From Candidatus Hydrogenedentota bacterium (GTDB lineage Bacteria > Hydrogenedentota > Hydrogenedentia > Hydrogenedentales > SLHB01), in the NCBI GenBank assembly GCA_007118235.1, contig SKRY01000358.1, positions 1 through 10,335 of the forward strand: a stretch of DNA of 10,335 nt, in the 5' to 3' direction. This document shows, piece after piece, positions 1 to 6,421 of this stretch (its first letter is position 1; the number at the start of each line of letters is the position of its first letter). The notes below the pieces were generated by a model. It ran no database searches, was not told the DNA's origin, and saw nothing but the letters and a program-made list of their open reading frames with translations. Both the position numbers and the translations under genes were made by a program.

Positions 1-403
1 GGTGGCCGAGGACGAGCGGGAAGGCGGACGGCGGGCCATTTTGAATTATGGCCACACTTTTGGCCACGGCATCGAGGCGGCCAGCGGCTACAATACCTTT
101 CTGCACGGGGAAGCCATCGCGCTGGGCATGCACGCCGCGGGCTGGCTCGGTAAGGAGTTGGGGCTCGTCGACGGCGCCTTCGTGCAGCGGCAGCGGGATT
201 GTATCGCCGCATACGGGCTGCCTGTTCAGTGGCCGGAGCTTCCGATGGACACCGTCGTCGAAGCGATGAAACACGACAAGAAGGCCCGCGCGGGACAGAT
301 GCGATTTGTCGCGCCCGACCGGATGGGACACGTGGTTCAACGGAGCGATGTTACCGAGGACCAGGCCCGCCGCGCATTGCGGGCGCTGACGAATGGAAGG
401 TGA
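1..403 (+). CDS. aroB: 3-dehydroquinate synthase, C-terminal part (5' truncated by window edge)
   Basis: This is the C-terminal third (about 133 residues) of 3-dehydroquinate synthase, the cytosolic NAD- and metal-dependent enzyme that cyclises DAHP to 3-dehydroquinate in the second step of the shikimate pathway. The reading frame enters from the left edge (first full codon at position 2, so the GTG there is internal and not a start) and ends at TGA 401-403. The diagnostic stretch AEDEREGGRRAILNYGHTFG is followed by HGEAIALGM. The His residues of HTFGH (visible residues 18 and 22) and the His of HGE (residue 35) match the metal and active-site histidines known in this family. The full enzyme is usually about 350-370 residues, so roughly two thirds lie outside the window. 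It is followed after 11 bases by a TPR protein, which suggests co-transcription. The committed-step enzyme of the same pathway is encoded at 6509-7522. Confidence 0.96.
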   Translation, partial: VAEDEREGGRRAILNYGHTFGHGIEAASGYNTFLHGEAIALGMHAAGWLGKELGLVDGAFVQRQRDCIAAYGLPVQWPELPMDTVVEAMKHDKKARAGQMRFVAPDRMGHVVQRSDVTEDQARRALRALTNGR

Positions 404-408
404 AGGAG
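403..408 (+). promoter_or_regulatory. Ribosome binding site fixing the TPR gene start
   Basis: AAGGAG 6 bases before ATG 415, overlapping the last base of the aroB stop codon. It decides against the longer open frame that begins at 199 inside aroB and suggests translational coupling to aroB. Confidence 0.75.
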
Positions 409-414
409 CACATC

Positions 415-1236
415 ATGGCGTTTGGCGGCGAGACAGCGGAGAGCTATTACGATGAGGGGTTGACCGCGTCCATGCGCGGTGAATTGGAGCGGGCGGTGCA
501 GTGTTTTGAGCGGGCGCTTCAACTGGACGGCGCCTATGAAGCCGCGCGCCATCAGCTAGGCAAGTGCAAGGCCCGCATGGGCCAAGGCGATGAAGCCCTA
601 TCCATTCTGCGGGACGTCATCACCCGCAAACCCCAGCACATAACAGCCCGCGTGGACTATGGGTTCGTTCTGCTGGATCTTGGCCGGACGGAGCAGGCCA
701 AACACATCTTCACCGAGGTGGTAAGCTATGAGCCGTCCAATGCCCGCGGCTACCTCGGACTGGGACAAACCGCTTTCCGTGAAGGCGACCACGCCACGGC
801 CATGGCCAATGCGCAGATGGCGCTGAACCAGGGCGGCTCGCATTTCGGCGCCTATCTTCTCTTGGGCCGGGCCGCCTTGCCCGCGGGAAATCCTCAAGCC
901 GCCGAGGAAGCCCTTGAAAAAGCGGAATCGCTCATGAAAAAGTCGGTGGAACTCAAACCCGATCATCCCGAGGGTCACTACTTCCGGGGCGAAGCGGCGC
1001 TGGCGCGCGGACAATACGCCAACGCCCTGGAGTATTTCCGGGAGGCGGAGAAGTACTGCAAGAAAGATCGGTATTACGCCGCCTACGGAGAACATTTCAC
1101 CGATGTGGACATCCTCGCCAAACAGGGGCTCTGCTACCAGAGACTCGGCCAAATCGACCAAGCCCGCGCCATGGGCCAACGCGTCGCCGAACGCGATCCC
1201 GAGCATGCGCTGGGCAAATGGTTGAACAACCTTTAG
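415..1236 (+). CDS. TPR-repeat protein
   Basis: A 273-residue protein made almost entirely of tetratricopeptide repeats, a helical scaffold that usually mediates protein-protein contacts. The ATG at 415 is chosen because AAGGAG lies 6 bases upstream (403-408) and because the open frame further upstream overlaps aroB. Approximate repeats are at residues 8-41, 42-75, 76-109, 110-142, 144-183 (containing a short insertion), 184-217 and 233-263. They show the usual small, Gly and Ala residues and a Pro at repeat ends (for example RKP near 71-73, YEPSNA near 105-110, LKPDHP near 180-185). I see no signal peptide, membrane segment or attached enzymatic domain, so a soluble cytoplasmic adaptor is likely. 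It sits between aroB and an unrecognised gene. The spacing implies a shared transcript, but the partner and role cannot be read from the sequence. Confidence 0.9.
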   Translation: MAFGGETAESYYDEGLTASMRGELERAVQCFERALQLDGAYEAARHQLGKCKARMGQGDEALSILRDVITRKPQHITARVDYGFVLLDLGRTEQAKHIFTEVVSYEPSNARGYLGLGQTAFREGDHATAMANAQMALNQGGSHFGAYLLLGRAALPAGNPQAAEEALEKAESLMKKSVELKPDHPEGHYFRGEAALARGQYANALEYFREAEKYCKKDRYYAAYGEHFTDVDILAKQGLCYQRLGQIDQARAMGQRVAERDPEHALGKWLNNL

Positions 1237-1271
1237 ATATCCTCCCCACGGATTGACTTGAAGGAAATCCC

Positions 1272-1910
1272 GTGAGTGACGTTACGCATCAGATTGTCCG
1301 CTGCTTCTTCGAACTGCGCGGCTTCCGGATTTGGACCAATTGGCGTTCCGGCGATGGTCCGCAGTTCTGTGTGGACAATCCGAATCCAGCGCCATCCACC
1401 GTGGACAAGGGGTTCCTCTTCTACCCCCTCGATATGCCCTCGGTGGAGCGCGCGGCCGTCGCCGTTCGCGCTTGGCACGGGGAGCGCCTGTATCCTTCGG
1501 TGATTGAAGCCAACCCCGGCCTCACCGCGGCCTTCAACGACGAGATGTTGCATCCCGCGGATGAGTATTTCCAGGGCCAGCCCTATCTCAAGCTGCTTAT
1601 CGTCTCCGAATTCCCCGTCTCCCAGCAACCCCGCGCCCGCGTCATTGAACTTCTCCGGGACAGCCCCGTGGACCACGTCATGGAATACCCGGCGCTTCTT
1701 CAAGATCTGCTTAACCGAGTTGACGTGAATTCAACTTACACAGGCTCTCCCCTACTCCAAACGCTGCGAATTCTCAAGCGGTACCACTTTTTCCGGAACC
1801 AGCAGCTCGAGTTTGCCTTTCCCCACGATCCCGATGCGATGCCTCTCCCCCATCTCGACACAACGCCAACCGGCGAGGGCGTCCCGGACGACAACGAGGA
1901 CGAGGCTTAA
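1272..1910 (+). CDS. Conserved-looking hypothetical protein, 212 aa
   Basis: I do not recognise this protein. It starts at GTG 1272, with AAGGA (1261-1265) 6 bases upstream, and ends at TAA 1908-1910, giving 212 residues. It begins 35 bases after the TPR gene on the same strand. The body (residues 1-185) looks like a compact globular domain rich in aromatic residues: CFFELRGFRIWTNWRS near the start, FLFYPLDMP near 48-56, YLKLLIVSEFPV near 105-116, and a helical run with VDHVMEYPALLQDLLNRV near 133-150. The last 25 or so residues are polar, acidic and low in complexity (ending DDNEDEA), probably a disordered tail. There is no signal peptide, membrane helix, Cys pair or nucleotide-binding motif. 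Codon choice matches the neighbours and three-codon structure is clear, so I treat it as a real gene of unknown function, probably co-transcribed with the TPR protein. Confidence 0.8.
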   Translation: MSDVTHQIVRCFFELRGFRIWTNWRSGDGPQFCVDNPNPAPSTVDKGFLFYPLDMPSVERAAVAVRAWHGERLYPSVIEANPGLTAAFNDEMLHPADEYFQGQPYLKLLIVSEFPVSQQPRARVIELLRDSPVDHVMEYPALLQDLLNRVDVNSTYTGSPLLQTLRILKRYHFFRNQQLEFAFPHDPDAMPLPHLDTTPTGEGVPDDNEDEA

Positions 1911-1917
1911 CCAAGAC

Positions 1918-1931
1918 CGCCTAGGCAGGCG
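1918..1931. terminator. Short hairpin between convergent genes, possible weak terminator
   Basis: The 38-base gap between the convergent ends of the hypothetical gene (1910) and carA (1949) contains CGCCT-AGGC-AGGCG, a 5-bp GC-rich stem with a 4-base loop. No run of T follows on either strand. A minus-strand transcript would meet GTCTTGGTT after it. A role as a bidirectional terminator is inferred mainly from position. Confidence 0.3.
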
Positions 1932-1948
1932 CCTTATCTCCTACCGGA

Positions 1949-3040
1949 TCACGCGTTCTTCATGCTCGCGATGAATCGCTCAAAGAGATAGCGGCTGTCA
2001 TGGGGGCCTGGCGAGGCTTCGGGGTGATACTGAACGCTGTATACGGGCAGCTCGGTGTGTTCAAGGCCTTCCACGGACTGGTCGTTCAGGTTGGTGTGCG
2101 TAACGCGGACCGTGGCCGGGTCAAGGCTCTCGGGGTCAACGGCAAAACCGTGATTCTGAACGCTGATTTCCACTTTCCCCGTGGCGTGATTCATCACGGG
2201 CTGGTTCCCGCCACGATGGCCGAATTTGAGTTTGTAGGTATTCCCCCCCAAGGCGTGCGCCAAGATCTGGTGGCCTAGGCAGATGCCGAATATGGGACGC
2301 TTACCCACCAAGCCTTGAACCGAGGGATACACATACGGCAAGGCGGCGGGATCGCCCGGCCCGTTCGACAAGAAGATGCCGTCGGGATCAAGAGCAAGCG
2401 CGTCCTCCGCCGAGGCCGTGGCGGGCAATACGGTCACGTCGCATCCCGCCTTTTGCAGCAGCCGCAGGATGTTGTACTTGATGCCATAATCGAACGCGGC
2501 CACACGGAAGCGTTTCTCCGCGGGCGCCTCCCACTGGTAGGTTTCCGGTGTGGTCACGTCCCGGACGTAATCCGCGCCCACCATGCCGGGGGATTCAATG
2601 GCCTTTTGCACGAGGCTGTCCGGATTGAGGTCCGTTGTGCTGATGACCGCCTTCTTTGCGCCCTCTGTGCGCAACAACCGGGTAATGCGCCGCGTATCCA
2701 CGCCGTCAATGCCCACGACGTTGTTCTCGCGCAGATACTCGGGGAGACTCTGTTGCGCCCGCCAGTTGCTGGGCTCCAAGCAGCATTCCCCCATGACGAA
2801 GCCCTGGGCGTATGGCTTGCGCGACTCCACGTCTTCCGGATTCACGCCATAGTTGCCGATCAGGGGATAGGTCATCGTGATGATTTGACCCGCATAGGAA
2901 GGATCGGTCAGGATCTCCTGATAGCCGGTCATGCTGGTGTTGAACACCAACTCGCCAAAGGCTTCTCCTTCGGCTCCGACAGACCGGCCTTGGAGCACCG
3001 TGCCGTCTTCCAACGCTAGCATTGCCTGTTTATCGCTCAT
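1949..3040 (-). CDS. carA: Carbamoyl phosphate synthetase small (glutaminase) subunit
   Basis: CarA hydrolyses glutamine and channels ammonia to the large subunit CarB, which makes carbamoyl phosphate for pyrimidine and arginine synthesis in the cytosol. The protein is 363 residues, close to the usual 360-390. The N-terminal CarA-specific domain covers roughly 1-150 (LALEDGTVLQGRSVG, NTSMTGYQEILTDPSYAGQI). The class I glutamine amidotransferase domain covers roughly 178-360. The catalytic triad is visible as Cys254 in GICLGHQ, His339 and Glu341 in QYHPEASPGPHD, and SNGPGDP is at 225-231. The start at 3040 has GGAG 6 bases upstream (3047-3050). It is the last gene of the pyrR-pyrB-pyrC-carA cluster, 98 bases after pyrC. 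The next gene is convergent, so carB is not in this operon and must lie elsewhere. The family and subunit assignment is secure. Confidence 0.98.
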   Translation of the reverse strand: MSDKQAMLALEDGTVLQGRSVGAEGEAFGELVFNTSMTGYQEILTDPSYAGQIITMTYPLIGNYGVNPEDVESRKPYAQGFVMGECCLEPSNWRAQQSLPEYLRENNVVGIDGVDTRRITRLLRTEGAKKAVISTTDLNPDSLVQKAIESPGMVGADYVRDVTTPETYQWEAPAEKRFRVAAFDYGIKYNILRLLQKAGCDVTVLPATASAEDALALDPDGIFLSNGPGDPAALPYVYPSVQGLVGKRPIFGICLGHQILAHALGGNTYKLKFGHRGGNQPVMNHATGKVEISVQNHGFAVDPESLDPATVRVTHTNLNDQSVEGLEHTELPVYSVQYHPEASPGPHDSRYLFERFIASMKNA

Positions 3041-3138
3041 AAGATACTCCGAGTTGGCCAGGTGTGATTGGTGTATGGCGCGGCCGCGCCACGGAACGCT
3101 TCAAGGCCTCTTCACTTTTGGTTCGGGCCAAGGCGCCG
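3041..3138 (-). other. pyrC-carA intercistronic region with 16-bp perfect palindrome
   Basis: The spacer between the pyrC stop and the carA start holds the perfect palindrome TGGCGCGGCCGCGCCA at 3076-3091 (6-bp stem with GGCC loop, or a duplex operator). The carA ribosome binding site is at 3047-3050. There is no T tract, so it does not look like a terminator. It could be an mRNA processing or stability hairpin that sets CarA level relative to PyrBC, or simply GC-rich chance. Confidence 0.4.
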
Positions 3139-4407
3139 TCACGCTTGGTAGGCTACGCGCCCATCGCATATCGTGGCCCTGACTTGACCACGCAAGGTTC
3201 GTCCGGTGAATGGGGTGTTGCGGCCCAGCGAGGCGAACACCGCGGGATCCACGGTCCATTCCGCGGCGGGATCAAAAACAGTGATGTCCGCTGGACCTCC
3301 TTCGTACAGGCGGCCCGCGGGCAGATTCAAAATGTCCGCGGCGCGATTGGTCATTCGCGCCAAGGCGTGTTCCAGGGTGATGACGCCCGGCTCGACAAGC
3401 TCCGTGAGGACCAGCGCCAGACTCGTCTCGAGCCCCACGATGCCAAATGGCGCGAGTTGAACCTCCACATCCTTCTCGGTCACGGTATGCGGCGCGTGGT
3501 CCGTGGCGATGCAGTCGATCGTCCCATCGGCCAATCCTTCCTTCACCGCCTCTACGTCCTCGGCTTCGCGCAAGGGTGGATTCATCTTGGCGTTGGCCCC
3601 GTGCGTCATGACCGCCTCATCCGTAAGCGTCCAATAGTGCGGCGCCGTCTCGCATGTGATGGGCAGTCCAGCCGCCTTGGCCTGGCGGCAAATCGCCACG
3701 CCGCCGGCCGAGCTTACGTGCTGTATGTGGACATGGGAACCCGTGAGCGCCGCCAGACGGCAGTTGCGGTCGATGCGAATCTCTTCCATCGCCTTGGGCA
3801 ACCCCGGTAGGCCGAGGCGGGTGGACATGTACCCCTCGTTCATCGCGCCGCCCTCCATGAGGGTGGCGTCTTCGCAATGAGCCAGATAGGGGAGACCGCA
3901 CATGGCCGCGTATTCCAACACGCGGCGCAGGACCCAGGCGCTCTCGATGTCGCTGCCGTCGTCCGTAACCGCCACGGCGCCCGCCTCACGAATCTCGGCC
4001 ATCTCTGTCATTTGCTTGCCCGCCCGCCCCTTGGTGGCGCACGCACTGGGCCACACCTTGACGGGCGAACCCTCGCGCGCCCGGCGCATCACGAAATCAA
4101 CCAGGCCGGCGTTGTCAATGGCGGGATCCGTGTTTGGCATGGTCACCACCGAGGTGAAGCCGCCGCGCGCCGCGGCCTGTCCCCCAGTGGCGATGGTTTC
4201 CTTGGATTCAAAGCCAGGTTCGCGGAAATGAACGTGAATGTCAACCAGACCCGGACACACCACACAGCCTGTGGCGTCGATACGCTCATCGCCGTTTAGA
4301 TCCCCGCCGATGGCCTTGACGCTGCCGTTGTCGATCAAGACATCGCCGCGCTTGGACAGACCAGAGGCGGGATCAATGACATGTCCATTGGCTATTACCA
4401 GACTCAT
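3139..4407 (-). CDS. pyrC: Dihydroorotase, class I
   Basis: PyrC is the zinc amidohydrolase that interconverts N-carbamoyl-L-aspartate and dihydroorotate, the third step of UMP synthesis. The ATG at 4407 gives 422 residues, typical for class I enzymes, and has AGGA about 10 bases upstream. An open extension to 4500 reads into an inverted repeat and is rejected. Metal and catalytic residues are all visible: His58 and His60 in DIHVHFREPG, Asp149/Asp150, His177 in LAHCED, His230 in IQHVSS, and Asp303 in ATDHAPHT. The substrate-binding stretch MPNTDP is at about 90-95. Because the ligands are intact this is an active enzyme and not the pseudo-dihydroorotase found next to pyrB in some proteobacteria. 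Class I dihydroorotases often assemble with aspartate carbamoyltransferase, and pyrB is the gene immediately upstream. The 271-base gap to pyrB is unusual for an operon and is filled by an inverted-repeat element. Confidence 0.97.
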   Translation of the reverse strand: MSLVIANGHVIDPASGLSKRGDVLIDNGSVKAIGGDLNGDERIDATGCVVCPGLVDIHVHFREPGFESKETIATGGQAAARGGFTSVVTMPNTDPAIDNAGLVDFVMRRAREGSPVKVWPSACATKGRAGKQMTEMAEIREAGAVAVTDDGSDIESAWVLRRVLEYAAMCGLPYLAHCEDATLMEGGAMNEGYMSTRLGLPGLPKAMEEIRIDRNCRLAALTGSHVHIQHVSSAGGVAICRQAKAAGLPITCETAPHYWTLTDEAVMTHGANAKMNPPLREAEDVEAVKEGLADGTIDCIATDHAPHTVTEKDVEVQLAPFGIVGLETSLALVLTELVEPGVITLEHALARMTNRAADILNLPAGRLYEGGPADITVFDPAAEWTVDPAVFASLGRNTPFTGRTLRGQVRATICDGRVAYQA

Positions 4408-4432
4408 GACATCACCGTCCTTTTGGCTAGAT

Positions 4433-4649
4433 AGAACCACGGATAGACACGGATGAACACGGAATTTACGAGCTATTGCTTTACAAGAATGAAAGCGCAA
4501 CTAACTACATAACCACAATACAGAATAATAATTTAATTATAAATATTTATTTCTTTTTGTTGTTCGCTCTTTTGTGTTTGCAATAATACTCCACAACCGC
4601 GCGGCGATTCGGTGTGTGTCCGTATTCATCCGTGTCTATCCGTGGTTCT
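4433..4649. repeat. Inverted-repeat element (31-bp arms, AT-rich core) between pyrB and pyrC
   Basis: The two arms at 4433-4463 and 4619-4649 are inverted copies with one mismatch in 31 (C4458 against A4624). Each arm is built from a ten-base period: CACGGATAGA, CACGGATGAA, CACGGA. The 155-base core (4464-4618) is strikingly AT-rich around 4496-4596, unlike the GC-rich flanking genes. It has no open frame that looks coding. The element lies within the 271-base gap between the pyrB stop (4679) and the pyrC ribosome binding site, and spares both genes. It resembles a non-autonomous miniature element or a dispersed intergenic palindromic repeat. The CACGGAT-type arm is a repeat I recall as common in intergenic DNA of Planctomycetes- and Verrucomicrobia-like genomes (memory, not a search). 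I see no direct target duplication. Confidence 0.8.
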
Positions 4650-4678
4650 CAATCTCTCTTTATCTTGAAAAACATCCC

Positions 4679-5671
4679 TCAATCATCCGTCTTTCGCCAC
4701 CCCTTGCCACTGTTGACAAGCAAATGCATGATGGCCATGCGCACGGCCACGCCATTGCTTACCTGTTCCAGCACCACGCTGCGCCCGCCATCGGCCACGT
4801 CACTGGCGAGTTCGATGTCGCGGTTGATGGGACCAGGATGCATGACGATCGCGTGGGGCGGAGCCGCTTTGAGAGACTCCCGGTCCACGCGGAATAGCCG
4901 GATGTATTCGCGCAACGTTGGCAACAAGGCTTTCTGCTGGCGTTCAAGCTGGATGCGCAGGACATACACCACGTCAGCCTGATTCAAGGCCTCCCGAAGG
5001 TCGGTGGTTGCTTCGCATCCCATGCGTTCGATACCCGGCGGCATCAAGGTGCTGGGGCCGCAAACCACGACGCGCGCGCCCAGTTTGGTCAGTCCCCAGA
5101 TGTTGCTTCGGGCCACGCGGCTGTAACTGATGTCTCCGATGATGGCCACGCGGACGCCGTCCAGGCCCGCTTCGGGATCGCGCCACGTCTTTCGGATGTG
5201 CTCCCGGATGGTATAGGCGTCCAACAACCCCTGGGTTGGGTGTTCGTGATACCCATCGCCGGCGTTGATGATTTGGGAGGAGTGCCGTTCGGCCAACATC
5301 CGGGCCGCGCCCGCGTGCCCATGGCGAATGACCACAATGTCGCTGTGCATGGCTTCGATATTGGCCAGCGTGTCGTGAAGGGTTTCGCCCTTTGTGGAGC
5401 TGGAGGTGGAGGCGGACATCGCGAGGGTATCGGCGCTAAGGCGCTTGGCCGCCAACTCAAAGCTTGACCGGGTGCGCGTGCTTGGCTCAAAAAACCAGTT
5501 CACCACGAGGCGGCCTTGAAGGAGGGGAACCTTCTTGATGCCGCTCTCGCGTTTGGAAATCTCGACGAATTGGGGCGCGGTGTCCAGAATCAATTCGATT
5601 TCGCGCCGGGAAAGATCTTCCAGGCCGATGAGGTCCTTGCGGGTCCAGCCCGCCGTGTCCACCTCACTCAT
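4679..5671 (-). CDS. pyrB: Aspartate carbamoyltransferase catalytic chain
   Basis: PyrB condenses carbamoyl phosphate with L-aspartate to N-carbamoyl-aspartate, the committed step of pyrimidine synthesis. The ATG at 5669-5671 gives 330 residues, slightly longer than the roughly 305-310 of the E. coli chain. It overlaps the end of pyrR by 8 bases (ATGAGTGA). An open extension to 5884 runs through pyrR in another frame and is rejected. The carbamoyl phosphate loop STRTR is at 64-68 after FFEP. The mobile SSSTKGET loop that supplies Ser and Lys to the neighbouring subunit's active site is at about 90-97. HPTQ is at 144-147, and MHPGPINRDIEL is near 270-285. No pyrI regulatory chain is nearby. 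Control is more likely by PyrR and the leader upstream, and PyrB may form a complex with the class I PyrC encoded next. Confidence 0.98.
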   Translation of the reverse strand: MSEVDTAGWTRKDLIGLEDLSRREIELILDTAPQFVEISKRESGIKKVPLLQGRLVVNWFFEPSTRTRSSFELAAKRLSADTLAMSASTSSSTKGETLHDTLANIEAMHSDIVVIRHGHAGAARMLAERHSSQIINAGDGYHEHPTQGLLDAYTIREHIRKTWRDPEAGLDGVRVAIIGDISYSRVARSNIWGLTKLGARVVVCGPSTLMPPGIERMGCEATTDLREALNQADVVYVLRIQLERQQKALLPTLREYIRLFRVDRESLKAAPPHAIVMHPGPINRDIELASDVADGGRSVVLEQVSNGVAVRMAIMHLLVNSGKGWRKTDD

Positions 5672-6272
5672 GGGATTCACCGTCCTCATCCTCGGGCGCC
5701 GGTTCGGGCAAATCCCCTTGTTCAAGGAGCACCGAATCCGTCCCGTCCATTTCCGTGAGCAACACCGAGACGTGGTCTTGGGGATCGCTGGCGCAATAGC
5801 CGCCGCAAAAATCGGGTTGAATGGGTAATTCCCGCGCGCCCCGGTCCACCAGGCAGGCCAACTGAATACGCCGAGGCCGGCCATAATCCATGACCTCGTC
5901 CATCGCCGCGCGCGCGGTCCGCCCCGCCATGATCACATCGTCCACCAAGATGACCGTTACTCCGGTCACGTTAAAATCAAAATGCGTCGCCCCGCCGGCC
6001 TTCGCGGGCCGGACGCCCGCGCGGACGTCGTCGCGGTACAAGCTTGTCGCCAACGTCCCCACCTTGGGCCGTTGGCCTGTCATGCGATCGAGTTCCGCCG
6101 CCAAGCGATCGGCCAACGGCCGCCCGCGGCGGAGAATGCCCAGCAGAACCACGTCGTCCATCGAGGGGTGAGCCGCGGCAATTTCCCGCGCCATGCGCCG
6201 GATGGCGTCCGCCACCGAGTCCTCGTTCATAACGACAGTGGCGGGTGATTGGGAGGAGTCAGATGTGTTCAT
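5664..6272 (-). CDS. pyrR: PyrR: pyr operon RNA-binding attenuation regulator / uracil phosphoribosyltransferase
   Basis: PyrR proteins belong to the type I phosphoribosyltransferase fold. In Gram-positive bacteria they bind pyr leader RNA in response to UMP/UTP to favour termination, and many also have weak uracil phosphoribosyltransferase activity. The ATG at 6272 is chosen because AGGA lies 5 bases upstream (6278-6281). It gives 202 residues, longer than the usual 180 or so. The PRPP-binding loop ILVDDVIMAGRT is at 108-119 and LYRDDV at 78-83. The PyrR-typical segment ELPIQPDFCGG followed by LLTEMDGTDSVLL is at 148-183. The DDV in the PRPP loop is conserved, while the usual LYTGRT is IMAGRT here. 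The last 18 or so residues are an acidic tail not usual in the family. It is first in the operon and lies directly behind a leader with terminator and antiterminator potential, which fits an attenuation role. Confidence 0.95.
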   Translation of the reverse strand: MNTSDSSQSPATVVMNEDSVADAIRRMAREIAAAHPSMDDVVLLGILRRGRPLADRLAAELDRMTGQRPKVGTLATSLYRDDVRAGVRPAKAGGATHFDFNVTGVTVILVDDVIMAGRTARAAMDEVMDYGRPRRIQLACLVDRGARELPIQPDFCGGYCASDPQDHVSVLLTEMDGTDSVLLEQGDLPEPAPEDEDGESHE

Positions 6273-6277
6273 GGGTT

Positions 6278-6281
6278 TCCT
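6278..6281 (-). promoter_or_regulatory. pyrR ribosome binding site, next to the leader T tract
   Basis: AGGA on the minus strand, 5 bases before ATG 6272 and only 3 bases after the terminator T6 tract. It decides the start against the upstream in-frame ATG inside the terminator loop (6306-6308) and the longer frame reaching 6392, neither of which has a Shine-Dalgarno sequence. Confidence 0.75.
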
Positions 6282-6284
6282 AGC

Positions 6285-6317
6285 AAAAAAGGCCCCTCTC
6301 ACGGCCATGAGAAGGGG
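6285..6317 (-). terminator. Intrinsic terminator in the pyr leader (attenuator)
   Basis: On the minus strand CCCCTTCTCA (6308-6317) pairs with TGAGAGGGG (6293-6301), forming a 9-bp stem with one bulged T. The loop is the six bases TGGCCG. Two C residues and a T6 tract (6285-6290) follow. It points toward pyrR and lies between the pyr promoter and the pyrR start, so it can only act on transcripts about to enter the pyr operon, which is the arrangement of an attenuator. The T tract ends 12 bases before the pyrR ATG. Confidence 0.85.
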
Positions 6318-6351
6318 GCGTCTAGCGCTATCTCGCCGCGCAGCGGCCGTG
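6300..6351 (-). promoter_or_regulatory. Candidate antiterminator / anti-antiterminator pair in the pyr leader
   Basis: CACGGCC (6345-6351, minus strand) is an exact complement of GGCCGTG (6300-6306), which spans the terminator loop and the first bases of its 3' arm. Pairing them would break the terminator stem. A third hairpin, GCCGC-TGC-GCGGC (6335-6347), consumes three bases of the upstream antiterminator segment and could release the terminator. This hairpin's 3' side carries CGGCGA (6333-6338), which fits the CNGNGA loop of the Bacillus PyrR-binding consensus. A second partial match, GTGAGAGG, lies at 6295-6302. The complementarity is seen directly. The switching logic and PyrR recognition are inferred. 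Confidence 0.6.
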
Positions 6352-6363
6352 CAATTGGGCGTG

Positions 6364-6392
6364 ATTGTACCGGCGCGTGGCAAAACAGTCAA
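6364..6392 (-). promoter_or_regulatory. Sigma-70 type promoter of the pyr operon
   Basis: On the minus strand the -35 hexamer TTGACT (6387-6392) and the -10 hexamer TACAAT (6364-6369) are separated by exactly 17 bases. Each hexamer matches consensus at five of six positions. Transcription would begin near 6356-6358, leaving a leader of about 85 nt before pyrR, just long enough for the attenuator structures described. Confidence 0.8.
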
Positions 6393-6421
6393 ATGATGTC
6401 TGAAAACGTGCGCCCCTTCGA

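Noticed and set aside
199..414. Upstream extension of the TPR gene
   Set aside because: It overlaps aroB in another frame, has no TPR character, and ATG 415 has a clear ribosome binding site.
2315..3019. 234-codon open frame on the plus strand opposite carA
   Set aside because: carA is unmistakable on the other strand, and the overlapping frame has no recognisable motif and no ribosome binding site context that outweighs it.
4433..4463. Three tandem CACGGAT units as a CRISPR-like or short tandem array
   Set aside because: The units are ten bases apart with no spacers and occur as inverted arms, so this is not a CRISPR array.
4408..4500. 31-residue N-terminal extension of pyrC
   Set aside because: It reads through the inverted-repeat arm and carries no homology to dihydroorotases. 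The Shine-Dalgarno lies in front of ATG 4407.
5672..5884. 71-residue N-terminal extension of pyrB
   Set aside because: It lies wholly within pyrR in another frame and precedes the normal PyrB N-terminus.
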